Assembly (NCBI RefSeq): GCF_024205705.1
Contig: NZ_CP073115.1
Coordinates: 2,108,001 to 2,172,000, forward strand
DNA: 64,000 nt
DNA from: Neisseria subflava
GTDB taxonomy: Bacteria > Pseudomonadota > Gammaproteobacteria > Burkholderiales > Neisseriaceae
Direction: 5' to 3'
Shown here: piece by piece, positions 22,083-31,222 of the stretch
How the letters are laid out: each line of letters begins with the position of its first letter
How positions within the stretch are numbered: the first letter of the stretch is position 1
The notes under the pieces: model-generated
The model's input: only the letters and a program-made list of their open reading frames with translations
Databases searched by the model: none
What the model was told of the DNA's origin: nothing
Translations under genes and position numbers: made by a program

Positions 22083-22117
22083 AAAGCACCCTGATTCGTT
22101 TGGAATCTAGGTGCTTT
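22083..22117 (-). terminator. Intrinsic terminator after tsf
   Basis: AAAGCACCTAGATTC pairs with GAATCAGGGTGCTTT, followed by a U run in the minus direction. This is a classic terminator without an uptake sequence. The 22035-22080 stretch beyond it carries uptake sequences upstream of pyrH. Confidence 0.9.
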
Positions 22118-22133
22118 CTTTTTCATAAGTGCC

Positions 22134-22988
22134 TTACACTTTAGCAGCGGCAGCAACTTCGGCTGCGTAGTCAACAACGGCTTTCTCGATACCGTCGCCT
22201 ACTTTGTAGCGTACGAAGCTAATCACTTCAGTGCCGTTTTCTTTAGCGAATTGGGCAACAGTTTGGTCAGGGTTCATCACGAATGCTTGGCCGTTCAGAG
22301 TGATTTCAGCCAAGAATTTGCGGATACGGCCTTCAACCATTTTAGCGGCGATGTCGGCAGGTTTGCCGGAAGCGATAGCTTGCTCGGTGTAGATATGGCG
22401 TTCTTTTTCAACGGTTTCAGCATCTACTTCGGCTTCGCTTACGCATTGAGGTTTGGCGGCAACAATGTGCATACCGATTTTGCGTGCTACGTCTTCAGAG
22501 CCTTTGTACTCAACCAATACGCCTTCGGTAGCCAAAGCACCGTGGATGTAGGCAACCAGTTGGTTGGCAGTGTCGATCACTTGGAAGCGGCGAACAGACA
22601 TGTTCTCGCCCAATTTAGCGATGATGGCTTTACGTTCTGCTTCAACCAGTTCGCTCAGTTCTTCAACAGAAGCCGGTTTTTTCTCGGCAGCAGTTTTAGC
22701 AACGAAGTTGGCAAATTCTACAAAGCCGGCGTCTTTAGCAACGAAGTCGGTTTCGCAGTTTACCTCAACCAATGCGCCGACATTGCCGTTGATCGCGTAA
22801 GCCAATACGCCTTCGGCAGCAGTACGGCCAGCCAGTTTACCGGCTTTCGCACCAGATTTAATACGCAGGATTTCTTCGGCTTTGTCGAAGTTGCCTTCAG
22901 CTTCAACCAAGGCTTTTTTGCATTCCATCATGCCCAGGCCGGTAGCGGCGCGCAGGTCGGCAACCATTTTTGCAGTAATTTCTGCCAT
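22134..22988 (-). CDS. tsf: Tsf, elongation factor Ts
   Basis: Guanine-nucleotide exchange factor for EF-Tu. 284 residues starting MAEITAKMVADLR at 22988, preceded by AGGAGATT. The longer open frame to 23087 runs into the intergenic space. The N-terminal UBA-like domain has TGLGMMECKKAL, and the core has NCETDFVAKDAGF, the EF-Tu-contacting TDFV motif. It is cotranscribed with rpsB just upstream. Confidence 0.98.
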   Translation of the reverse strand: MAEITAKMVADLRAATGLGMMECKKALVEAEGNFDKAEEILRIKSGAKAGKLAGRTAAEGVLAYAINGNVGALVEVNCETDFVAKDAGFVEFANFVAKTAAEKKPASVEELSELVEAERKAIIAKLGENMSVRRFQVIDTANQLVAYIHGALATEGVLVEYKGSEDVARKIGMHIVAAKPQCVSEAEVDAETVEKERHIYTEQAIASGKPADIAAKMVEGRIRKFLAEITLNGQAFVMNPDQTVAQFAKENGTEVISFVRYKVGDGIEKAVVDYAAEVAAAAKV

Positions 22989-23111
22989 TTTGAATCTCCT
23001 AGATTTTTGGGAACACGGCCATCGCCGTGTTTGGAAATAGTGGCCGTCTGAAACGGATTTCAGAACGGGATTTGAGAAAAGGGGCATAACGCCCCTCTTC
23101 TGTGTACCGAA

Positions 23112-23840
23112 TTACTCGGCAGCAGCTTCTTGGGCAGCGGCTACAGTTTCTTGCAGCGCTTGGTTTTTGCCTTCCAAAACTGCGTCAGCGATGCCGCGGC
23201 AGTACAGGCGGATAGCTTTAGCGGAGTCATCGTTACCAGGGATAACGTATTTCACGCCGTCAGGGCTGTTGTTGGTATCGACTACGGCGATAACAGGGAT
23301 GCCCAATTTTTCAGCTTCAACCAGAGTACCTTTTTGGTAGCCGGTATCGATAACGAAAATCGCGTCAGGCAGGCCTTTCATGTTTTTGATACCGCCCAAA
23401 GAACGTTCCAGTTTTTCAACGTCGCGTTGCATTTCCAGAATTTCTTTTTTGTTGAAACCGCCTTCAGCAGCGTTTTCCAGGGCAGCAGTTTTTTCTTCCA
23501 GGCGTTTGATGGATTGCTTAACGGTTTTGTAGTTAGTCAGCATACCACCCAACCAGCGGTAATCAACGAAAGGCATACCGGCACGGGTAGCTTCTTCGCG
23601 GATAATGTCGCGGGCTTGGCGTTTGGTACCTACGAACAATACTGTACCTTTGTTGGCAACCAGACGACGTACGGCTTCTTGCGCCTCTTGGAACATTGGC
23701 AGAGTTTTTTCCAAGTTTACGATATGGATTTTGTTGCGCGCACCGAAAATGTATTGAGCCATTTTCGGGTTCCAAAAACGGGTTTGGTGACCGAAGTGAA
23801 CACCGGCTTCAATCATCTGACGCATAGTAATTTGAGACAT
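23112..23840 (-). CDS. rpsB: RpsB, 30S ribosomal protein S2
   Basis: 242-residue S2 with the expected MRQMIEAGVHFGHQTRFWNPKM start, VLFVGTKRQARD and DAIFVIDTGYQ segments. First gene of the rpsB-tsf operon, with a strong promoter about 60 bases upstream. Confidence 0.98.
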   Translation of the reverse strand: MSQITMRQMIEAGVHFGHQTRFWNPKMAQYIFGARNKIHIVNLEKTLPMFQEAQEAVRRLVANKGTVLFVGTKRQARDIIREEATRAGMPFVDYRWLGGMLTNYKTVKQSIKRLEEKTAALENAAEGGFNKKEILEMQRDVEKLERSLGGIKNMKGLPDAIFVIDTGYQKGTLVEAEKLGIPVIAVVDTNNSPDGVKYVIPGNDDSAKAIRLYCRGIADAVLEGKNQALQETVAAAQEAAAE

Positions 23841-23891
23841 GTTATTTCCTTGAAAGGGTTAAAGAGCACACATTCAATCGCATAGAACTTG

Positions 23892-23912
23892 ATAGGCGGC
23901 GCCTATTGTCAA
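23892..23912 (-). promoter_or_regulatory. rpsB promoter -35 with adjacent palindrome
   Basis: A perfect TTGACA (23907-23912, minus strand) is followed directly by the 15-base palindrome ATAGGCGCCGCCTAT (23892-23906). This places the palindrome inside the promoter spacer. The -10 is less clear (TTCTAT nearby). The palindrome could be an operator. Confidence 0.55.
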
Positions 23913-24017
23913 GCACCCTTCGGCGAAAGTGGGCATAAGTTTAAAAAAATAAAAGAGTGTTTCCGAAATGGAAAACTGACGGATTATAGCGGATAAGAGG
24001 CCGTCTGAAAAGGGATT

Positions 24018-24260
24018 TTATACCTTTCCGTCCTGTTTTTTATCCGTCTGTACCGCCTTTTGGCGGGCCGCTTCAAACTCCGCCTGCTCCTGTCGTTTCA
24101 TCAAGCGGTTGCGGCGGCGGATGGTCACGACGAAGACCGTGAACACAGTGGGCAACACCGCCCAAAAAACCAAATAAATCAACGCGCGCGCAATACTCGG
24201 CTGCGCGGCGGAAAACATCACGGCAACAAAAAGATAGCCGATGGCGACAATGTGCCACAT
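24018..24260 (-). CDS. Small inner-membrane protein, two helices
   Basis: 80 residues: two hydrophobic helices (about 3-20 and 26-47) followed by a basic tail (TIRRRNRLMKRQEQAEFEAARQ) and a charged C-terminus. No recognised family. It is divergent from the folate ligase gene, with about 78 bases between them. Confidence 0.65.
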   Translation of the reverse strand: MWHIVAIGYLFVAVMFSAAQPSIARALIYLVFWAVLPTVFTVFVVTIRRRNRLMKRQEQAEFEAARQKAVQTDKKQDGKV

Positions 24261-24338
24261 TGTGTGCGTCCTGTTTGAATGTTAACAAAATCGTTATAAT
24301 CGCAACATTCTACCGCAATCCTGAAAGGCCGTCTGAAA

Positions 24339-24929
24339 ATGAGGAATCCCGAAAAATCGGCATTACGCAAACAGTTTCGCCGCGCACGCGCCCAAATGAG
24401 CGCAGACGAGCGAAACGCCGCCACCGAAACCATCAACCGCCTGCTCAAGCCCTACATCAAAAAAGGACGGAAAATCGGCGTGTATTGGCCGATGGGCAAG
24501 GAATTGCGATTGGACGGCTTTGTCCGTGCCGCACAAAAACGCGGCGCAAAACTCTACCTGCCCTATATCGAACCGAACACACGGCGGATGTGGTTCACCC
24601 CCTACCCTGCCGACGGTGCCAAACAAGAACGCAAACGCGGCCGCGCCAAATTGCATGTCCCCCAATTCACCGGCAAAAAAATCCGCGTCCACCAACTCAG
24701 CCTGCTGCTTGTCCCCATCGTCGGCATCGACAAACGCGGCTACCGCCTCGGACAGGCCGGCGGCTATTACGACGCCACCCTCTCCGCCATGAAATACCGC
24801 CTGCAAACCCAAACCCTCGGCGTAGGCTTCGGCTGCCAACTGACCGACACACTGCCACGCGAACCGCACGACCTGCCGTTGGACGGGTTTGTATCGGAGT
24901 CGGGCGTGCTGGTGTTCAAACATCATTAA
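24339..24929 (+). CDS. fau: 5-formyltetrahydrofolate cyclo-ligase
   Basis: Converts 5-formyl-THF to 5,10-methenyl-THF using ATP, recovering folate for one-carbon metabolism. 196 residues. It has the N-terminal basic segment (LRKQFRRARAQMS), IGVYWPMGKEL and the C-terminal phosphate loop VGIDKRGYRLGQAGGYYD. An uptake sequence ends directly at the start codon (GCCGTCTGAAAATG), so the leader and the uptake sequence overlap. Confidence 0.93.
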   Translation: MRNPEKSALRKQFRRARAQMSADERNAATETINRLLKPYIKKGRKIGVYWPMGKELRLDGFVRAAQKRGAKLYLPYIEPNTRRMWFTPYPADGAKQERKRGRAKLHVPQFTGKKIRVHQLSLLLVPIVGIDKRGYRLGQAGGYYDATLSAMKYRLQTQTLGVGFGCQLTDTLPREPHDLPLDGFVSESGVLVFKHH

Positions 24930-24938
24930 TCAATAGCT

Positions 24939-24992
24939 TTCAGACGACCTCAGAGATGCCGTCCGTTAAGACACTATAAAAGGTCGTCTGAA
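24939..24992. repeat. Pair of AGGTCGTCTGAA-type uptake sequences
   Basis: AGGTCGTCTGAA occurs inverted at 24939-24950 and direct at 24981-24992, between fau and the acetyltransferase. I recall this 12-mer as the dialect of N. mucosa relatives. Together they can form a hairpin terminator. Confidence 0.7.
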
Positions 24993-25023
24993 AAATCAAA
25001 CCATCAAATACAAAGGAAACCAC

Positions 25024-25611
25024 ATGGCTGATTTTTCATCCGCTCCCGTTTTGTCCTTCGACCGTGTCCGTCTCGAACCTTTGACGGCGGCACACGAAGC
25101 TGGTTTGCGCGAAGCAGTTTGCGACGGCGAAGTCTGGAAGCTGAACGTAACCAGCGCGCCCGAACCCGACCAAGTGGCGGACTACATCCGCACCGCCACG
25201 CAAACCCGCCTCGCCTTTGCCGTCATCAACGAAGACACGGGAAAAATTGTTGGCTCGACTTCGCTTTACCACATCGACCCCGCCATCCCCCGCCTCTACA
25301 TCGGTTTCACATGGTACGCCCTGTCGGCACGGCGCACACGCATCAATACCGCCTGCAAAATCATGTTGCTCGACTACGTTTTCGACACTTTAAACTGCCG
25401 CTGCGCCTGCTGGCAGACCGACAACCTCAACACCGCCTCCCAACGCGCCATCGAACGCTTGGGTGCACACCAAGACGGCATCTTGCGCTGCCACAAGCTG
25501 CGGAAAGACGGCAGCGTGCGCGATACGGTTGAATACAGCCTGCTGCGTGAGGAATGGCCGCAGGCAAGGGTAAAACTGCTCGAAAAAGCGGCAGCTTATG
25601 ACGCGTCCTGA
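25024..25611 (+). CDS. GNAT-family N-acetyltransferase (RimJ/RimL-like)
   Basis: 195 residues starting after AAGGAAA. The N-terminal VRLEPLTAAHEAGLREAV and the region VGSTSLYHIDPAIPRLYIG, followed by a basic acetyl-CoA-binding helix start (ARRTRINTACKIMLLDYVFD) and QRAIERLGAHQDG, match the RimJ/RimL-like GNAT subfamily. The substrate is unknown. The glycine-rich loop is atypical (SARRTRIN instead of RGxGxG). Confidence 0.85.
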   Translation: MADFSSAPVLSFDRVRLEPLTAAHEAGLREAVCDGEVWKLNVTSAPEPDQVADYIRTATQTRLAFAVINEDTGKIVGSTSLYHIDPAIPRLYIGFTWYALSARRTRINTACKIMLLDYVFDTLNCRCACWQTDNLNTASQRAIERLGAHQDGILRCHKLRKDGSVRDTVEYSLLREEWPQARVKLLEKAAAYDAS

Positions 25612-25724
25612 AAAAACGTTTTCTTCTTCATTTTTTCATCAGAACACGCCCATCTTGCTGACAATCCGAACTCTTTAAAAAATTAATGAAATAAGGTGCA
25701 ACACCGTCAATCTCCTGATAAATA

Positions 25725-25756
25725 AAGGCCGTCTGAAAGTTTCAGACGGCCTTTAT
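25725..25756. terminator. Uptake-sequence hairpin between the acetyltransferase and mnmG
   Basis: AAAGGCCGTCTGAAA and TTTCAGACGGCCTTT lie back to back with almost no loop, serving converging genes. Confidence 0.85.
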
Positions 25757-25768
25757 TCGGATTAAACC

Positions 25769-27664
25769 TTACTTAGCATCTTTAAATCCGCGTTTCAAAT
25801 GCACCATCAGCAATGCGACGGCGGCAGGCGTGACGCCGGAAATTCGGCTGGCTTGTCCGACGGTTTCGGGTTTGTGCTGATTGAGCTTTTGCTGCACTTC
25901 TGCCGACAAACCTTTGACTTTGCTGTAATCAATATCCTCAGGTAGTTTCAAGGTTTCGATGTCGCGACGGCTGTCGATTTCTTCGTTTTGGCGGTCGATA
26001 TAGCCTTGGTATTTGACTTGGATTTCGACTTGTTCGACCACGCTGTCGGCAAGCGCAGTTTCAGGTTGTGCGTCGGGCAGAGTCATCAGCGCGGCGTAGT
26101 CGAGGTTCGGGCGGCGCAGGAGGTCGTGCAGGTTGGCTTCGCGGCTGAGTTTTTGGCCGAATACGCGCAGCTGCTCTTCTTCGGCGAGTTTTTGCGGCGT
26201 GTACCACGTTGTTTTCAAACGTTGGATTTCGCGTTCGATGGCTTCGCGTTTTTCGTTGAACATGCGCCATTGCTCTTCACCCACCAAGCCGATTTTGTAG
26301 CCGTCTTCGGTCAGGCGCATGTCGGCGTTGTCTTCCCTGAGTTGCAGGCGGTATTCGGCGCGGCTGGTGAACATGCGGTAGGGTTCGTTCACGCCTTTGG
26401 TGATGAGGTCGTCCACCAATACGCCGAGATAGGCTTGTTCGCGGCGCAGCAGGAGCGGATCTTGTTCGCGGATATATTGCACGGCGTTTGCGCCTGCGAG
26501 CAGGCCTTGTGCGGCGGCTTCTTCGTAGCCGGTCGTGCCGTTGATTTGTCCGGCGAAGAAGAGGCCTTGGATGGTTTTGGTTTCGAGGCTGGCTTTGAGG
26601 TTGCGCGGATCGAAATAGTCGTATTCGATGGCGTAGCCGGGGCGCAGGATATGGGCGTTTTCCAGGCCTTTCATGCTGCGCACGAGCGCGATTTGGATGT
26701 CGAACGGCAGGCTGGTGGAGATACCGTTAGGATAGTATTCGTGCGTGGTCAGGCCTTCGGGTTCGAGGAAAATCTGGTGGCTGTCTTTGTCGGCGAAGCG
26801 GTTGATTTTGTCTTCGATAGACGGACAATAACGCGGGCCGACGCCTTCGATTTTGCCGGTAAACATCGGGCTGCGGTCGAAGCCTGAGCGGATGATGTCG
26901 TGGGTTTGCGTGTTGGTATGCGTAATCCAGCAGGACACTTGGCGCGGGTGCATATCGGCGCTGCCGCGTACGGACATTACGGGCACAGGCGTATCACCGG
27001 GCTGTTCGGTCAGTTGGGAGAAGTCAATCGTGCGTCCGTCGATACGCGGCGGTGTGCCGGTTTTCAGACGGCCTTGCGGCAGCTTCAATTCGCGCAAACG
27101 GCCGCCCAAGGATTTGGCAGCTGGATCGCCGGCACGGCCGCCTTCGTAGTTTTCCAAACCGATGTGGATTTTGCCGGACAAAAACGTGCCTGCGGTCAAC
27201 ACGACGGCGCGTGCTTTAAACTCCACGCCCATCGCGGTAACCACGCCGCTGATGCGTTCGCCATCAAGCGTTACGTCTTCGACGGCTTGTTGGAAAAGGT
27301 CGAGGTTTTCTTGGTTTTCCAACATTTCGCGGATGGCGGCTTTATATAGGATGCGGTCTGCCTGCGCGCGCGTGGCTCGCACTGCTGCGCCTTTGCTGGC
27401 GTTCAAGCGGCGGAACTGGATACCGGATTTGTCGGTGGCCAACGCCATCGCGCCGCCCAATGCGTCGAGTTCGCGCACAAGGTGGCCTTTGCCGATGCCG
27501 CCGATGGAAGGGTTACACGACATTTGGCCGAGGGTTTCGATGTTGTGTGAGAGCAGCAGGGTTTGCGCACCCATGCGTGCGGCGGCAAGTGCGGCTTCGG
27601 TACCGGCATGGCCGCCACCGACGACAATCACGTCGTAGGTTTTGGGGTAAATCATGTAAGTCAT
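25769..27664 (-). CDS. mnmG: MnmG (GidA), tRNA uridine-5-carboxymethylaminomethyl modification enzyme
   Basis: FAD-dependent partner of MnmE that modifies the wobble uridine of several tRNAs. 631 residues. The FAD-binding GGGHAGTEAALAAARMG lies near residue 15, SCNPSIGGIGKGHLVRE and TGTPPRIDGRTID are hallmark motifs, and the C-terminal helical domain (ASRISGVTPAAVALLMVHLK) contacts MnmE. Two starts, at 27664 and 27655, are equally possible. Confidence 0.97.
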   Translation of the reverse strand: MTYMIYPKTYDVIVVGGGHAGTEAALAAARMGAQTLLLSHNIETLGQMSCNPSIGGIGKGHLVRELDALGGAMALATDKSGIQFRRLNASKGAAVRATRAQADRILYKAAIREMLENQENLDLFQQAVEDVTLDGERISGVVTAMGVEFKARAVVLTAGTFLSGKIHIGLENYEGGRAGDPAAKSLGGRLRELKLPQGRLKTGTPPRIDGRTIDFSQLTEQPGDTPVPVMSVRGSADMHPRQVSCWITHTNTQTHDIIRSGFDRSPMFTGKIEGVGPRYCPSIEDKINRFADKDSHQIFLEPEGLTTHEYYPNGISTSLPFDIQIALVRSMKGLENAHILRPGYAIEYDYFDPRNLKASLETKTIQGLFFAGQINGTTGYEEAAAQGLLAGANAVQYIREQDPLLLRREQAYLGVLVDDLITKGVNEPYRMFTSRAEYRLQLREDNADMRLTEDGYKIGLVGEEQWRMFNEKREAIEREIQRLKTTWYTPQKLAEEEQLRVFGQKLSREANLHDLLRRPNLDYAALMTLPDAQPETALADSVVEQVEIQVKYQGYIDRQNEEIDSRRDIETLKLPEDIDYSKVKGLSAEVQQKLNQHKPETVGQASRISGVTPAAVALLMVHLKRGFKDAK

Positions 27665-27748
27665 TTTTATGTGTTCTGTAAAGGTTTCAGACGGCCTTTT
27701 ATTGATCAGGCCGTCTGAAAAGTGGAATCAAATCTTAAAAAACCAAGC

Positions 27749-28753
27749 TTAAAAGGTATAGCCTGTTTCCAATTCGTCATCGCCGACCAATTCGACCAGC
27801 AACGCATAGAGCGGCGCCAAATCGTTGTAGCGGCGCGATACGCGGCGCAAGTAGTTCAAGAAGCGCGGGATTTCAGGACGGTATTTGTCTTTGCCGTCGC
27901 GGTAGTACAGGCGGGCAAAAATACCAACCACTTTCAAATGGCGTTGTACACCCATCCATTCAAACCAGCGGTAGAACTCGTCAAACTCGGCAGGCACAGG
28001 CAATTGAGCAGCGCGTGCTTTTTCCCAGTAGCGGATGACCAAGTCCAACACAAATTCTTCTTCCCATTCGATAAACGCATCGCGCAACAGCGACACCAAA
28101 TCATAGGAAATCGGGCCGTAAAGCGCGTCTTGGAAATCCAACACGCCCGGACGGCCTTTTGCCAGCATCAGATTGCGGACAATAAAGTCGCGATGGACAT
28201 ACACTTTGGGCTGTGCCAACAGGGGCGGTAGCAGCGTATCGACGGTTTGCTGCCACAACTGGCGTTGTTTGAAGGTCAACTCGCGGCCCAATTCTTTGGC
28301 CACAAACCATTCGGGGAACAAGTTAATCTCGCGCAGCATGACTTCGCGGTCGTATTCCGGCAGTTTGCCGGGTTGGCTGGCTTTTTGCAGCTCGATCAGT
28401 TCGTCGATGGCTTCGAGCAGCAGGGCTTTGTGGGCGGTTTCACTGTTTTCCTGATTCATGGCGGTCAGGAATGTGGTATTGCCCAAATCGTTCAACACCA
28501 TAAAGCCCAACGCTTCATCCACATGAAGCACTTGCGGCACATTGACCATGTTAAACAGTTTTTGCACTTTCAAATAAGGCGCAACACTCATCTTCTCAGG
28601 AGGCGCATCCATACAGATAACGGTCTGGCCGTCTGAAAACGTCGCGCGGAAATAACGGCGGAAGTCGGCATCGGCTGCCGCAAAGCTCAATTCGAACGGC
28701 TGGTTCGGGTAAACAGACGCCAGCCAGTTTTGTAATTCGGTTTGTCGTTGCAT
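27749..28753 (-). CDS. amgK: AmgK-like N-acetylmuramate/N-acetylglucosamine kinase (phosphotransferase family)
   Basis: 334 residues with an aminoglycoside-phosphotransferase fold: FRRYFRATF, VLNDLGNTTFL, VYVHRDFIVRNLML (catalytic loop His-x-Asp) and VLDFQDALYGPISYDLVSLLRD (metal-binding Asp). This combination and the position divergent from lptD match AmgK, which phosphorylates N-acetylmuramate at the anomeric position in a cell-wall recycling route. The usual partner murU is not adjacent here. The shared upstream region with lptD is only about 70 bases. Confidence 0.85.
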   Translation of the reverse strand: MQRQTELQNWLASVYPNQPFELSFAAADADFRRYFRATFSDGQTVICMDAPPEKMSVAPYLKVQKLFNMVNVPQVLHVDEALGFMVLNDLGNTTFLTAMNQENSETAHKALLLEAIDELIELQKASQPGKLPEYDREVMLREINLFPEWFVAKELGRELTFKQRQLWQQTVDTLLPPLLAQPKVYVHRDFIVRNLMLAKGRPGVLDFQDALYGPISYDLVSLLRDAFIEWEEEFVLDLVIRYWEKARAAQLPVPAEFDEFYRWFEWMGVQRHLKVVGIFARLYYRDGKDKYRPEIPRFLNYLRRVSRRYNDLAPLYALLVELVGDDELETGYTF

Positions 28754-28822
28754 AGCGGTATCGCAGAATTTCAGGTTACAATAACCGCTATTCTAACTGG
28801 CAAACCGATTTAAGGGGCGATT

Positions 28823-31222
28823 TTGGCTCGTTTATTTTCACTCAAACCCTTGGTACTCGCCTTAATTATGGGCTTTGGCGCAACAGCCGTGCGCGCGGAA
28901 GATGCTTCTGTTCCGCAGGCGGAAGACTATACCCCTGCCCACGCCGCCGAATCCAAACCGGCAAAAACAGGCCAAAGCGAAGCCGATCCGCTTTCCTTGG
29001 GCAGCACTTGCCTGTTTTGCGACCATGAAGATGCCAAGCCGGCCGAAACCGCCGAAATCAAACGTAGCGGCGAGCCTGCCCTGCCTGCCGATTACACCCG
29101 CGTCAACGCCGATAAAATAGAAGGCCAGACCCAAGTCGGCGTCCGTGCCGAAGGCGACGTCATTGTCGAGCGCAATGCCGATGTTCTCAACGCCGATTGG
29201 GCACAATACGACCAAGCCGCCGATACTGTTACCGCCGGCGACCGCTTTACCCTGTATCAAAACGGTTCGACCGTATCCGGCGACCAATTGGTTTACAACC
29301 TCAAAAACCAAACCGGTTCCGGCACCGCCGTGCGCCTCAATACCGAACAAGGCGGCCGCCGCCTTCAAAGTGTCAGCGAAAAAGCCGAACTCAAAGGCAA
29401 AGGCCTCTATAAACTCATCAATACCAAATTCAACACCTGTTCGCCCGGCGACGCCAGCTGGTATATCCAAGCGCAAAGCATCGAAGCCGATGAATCGACA
29501 GGCATCGGCGTGGCCAAACACGCTTCACTGGTATTCGGCGGCGTCCCCGTCCTCTACACGCCTTGGGCGGACTTCCCCATCAACGGCAACCGCAAAAGCG
29601 GCCTGCTCGTTCCGACCATTGCCACCGGTTCAGACGGCCTTGAGCTGAGCCTGCCCTACTACTTCAACCTTGCGCCGAATTTGGATGCCACCTTCCGCCC
29701 GGGCATTATCAGTAAACGCGGTGTACAACTGGGCGGCCAAGTGCGTTATCTGCAACCGAATTACAGCGGCGAAGTCGATGGCGACTGGATGCCGAACGAC
29801 CAAAAAAGCGTCCACAACAACCGCTACCAGTTCAAATGGAAACACCAGCAGCAGCTGAACAGCAAAATCAGCGGCGGCATCAACTACAACCAAGTTTCCG
29901 ACGACGATTACTACCGCGACTTCTACGGCCGCGAAGACATCGCGCGCAACGTCAACCTCGACCGTCAGGCATGGCTCAATTACAGCGACAAACTGTTGGG
30001 CGGCAGCTTCGACGGCTCGTTACGCGTACAAAAATACCAAACGCTGGCCAACCAAGACGGCTATAAGGACGAACCTTATGCCATCATGCCCCGTCTGACC
30101 GGCCGTTGGCAAAGCCATCTCGGCAAAGCGCAACTCAACGTGTTCGGCCAATTCACCCGTTTTGACCACGATACCAAGCAAGACGGCAGCCGCGTGGTAC
30201 TCTACCCGAGCGTTAAATGGGACTTCCACAACCAATGGGGCTACATCCGACCTAAAGTCGGCGTACATGCCACTTATTACAGCCTCAACAGCTTCAACGG
30301 CCAAAGCAGCCGCAATGTCAGCCGCGTCCTGCCGATCATCAACGTCGACAGCGGCCTGACTTTCGAGCGCAGGGCCCGTCTATTCGGCGGAGAATACCTG
30401 CAAACGCTTGAACCGCGCATGTTTTACAACTACATTCCGACCAAGTCCCAAAACGACCTGCCTAATTTCGACAGCTCCGAAAACAGCTTTACCTATTCGC
30501 AGCTGTTCCGCGAAAACCTGTATTCGGGCAACGATCGCATCAATTCGGCCAACAGCCTGACGCTGGCTACACAAAGCCGTATCCTCAACCCCAACACCGG
30601 TGCGGAACTCTTCCGTGCAGGTATCGGCCAGAAGTTTTATTTCAAAAAAGACAACGTCCTGCCTGACGGCAACGTCAGCAATTATCCGCGCAGCCAATCC
30701 GACTGGGTAGCCTTTGCACACGGCAACCTTACTCCGAGCACCCGCATTGATTTGGATATCCACTACAACCAAAACCTAAGCCGTGCCGAAAGCTACGCCG
30801 CTGGGATTACCTACAACCCCGAGCCCGGCAAAGTCTTAAGCGCGCGCTACAAATATGGACGCAACGAGCGCATTTATCTGCAAGCCAACGGCGACTATTT
30901 CTACGACAGACTCAGTCAAATCGACCTTGTCGCCCAATGGCCGTTGAGTAAAAACCTGTACGCCGTCGCCCGTTACAACTACGAAATCGAAGCCAAAAAA
31001 CCGCTGGAAATGCTCATCGGTGCAGAATACAAAAGCAACTGCGGCTGCTGGAGCGCAAGCTTGGTCGGCCAACGCTATGTTACCGGCGAAAACAGCCACA
31101 AAAACGCCGTATTCTTCAACCTCCAACTCAAAGACTTGAGCAATATCGGCAACAACCCATTCGAAAAACTCCGCTTAGCCATCCCCGGTTACAGCAAAAC
31201 CAACGAGGTAGTCAAACAATGA
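28823..31222 (+). CDS. lptD: LptD, LPS assembly outer-membrane protein
   Basis: With LptE, inserts lipooligosaccharide into the outer leaflet. 799 residues. A signal peptide (MARLFSLKPLVLALIMGF, cleaved after AVRA) leads to a Cys-containing linker (GSTCLFCD), the periplasmic jellyroll domain (YTRVNADKIEGQTQVGVRAEG onward) and a C-terminal barrel. The conserved pair GCWSASLVGQRYV with C-G-C and the FFNLQLKDLSN end are typical. The start codon is TTG at 28823 with AAGGGG six bases upstream. It overlaps surA by four bases (ATGA), tying LPS export to porin folding. Confidence 0.96.
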   Translation: MARLFSLKPLVLALIMGFGATAVRAEDASVPQAEDYTPAHAAESKPAKTGQSEADPLSLGSTCLFCDHEDAKPAETAEIKRSGEPALPADYTRVNADKIEGQTQVGVRAEGDVIVERNADVLNADWAQYDQAADTVTAGDRFTLYQNGSTVSGDQLVYNLKNQTGSGTAVRLNTEQGGRRLQSVSEKAELKGKGLYKLINTKFNTCSPGDASWYIQAQSIEADESTGIGVAKHASLVFGGVPVLYTPWADFPINGNRKSGLLVPTIATGSDGLELSLPYYFNLAPNLDATFRPGIISKRGVQLGGQVRYLQPNYSGEVDGDWMPNDQKSVHNNRYQFKWKHQQQLNSKISGGINYNQVSDDDYYRDFYGREDIARNVNLDRQAWLNYSDKLLGGSFDGSLRVQKYQTLANQDGYKDEPYAIMPRLTGRWQSHLGKAQLNVFGQFTRFDHDTKQDGSRVVLYPSVKWDFHNQWGYIRPKVGVHATYYSLNSFNGQSSRNVSRVLPIINVDSGLTFERRARLFGGEYLQTLEPRMFYNYIPTKSQNDLPNFDSSENSFTYSQLFRENLYSGNDRINSANSLTLATQSRILNPNTGAELFRAGIGQKFYFKKDNVLPDGNVSNYPRSQSDWVAFAHGNLTPSTRIDLDIHYNQNLSRAESYAAGITYNPEPGKVLSARYKYGRNERIYLQANGDYFYDRLSQIDLVAQWPLSKNLYAVARYNYEIEAKKPLEMLIGAEYKSNCGCWSASLVGQRYVTGENSHKNAVFFNLQLKDLSNIGNNPFEKLRLAIPGYSKTNEVVKQ

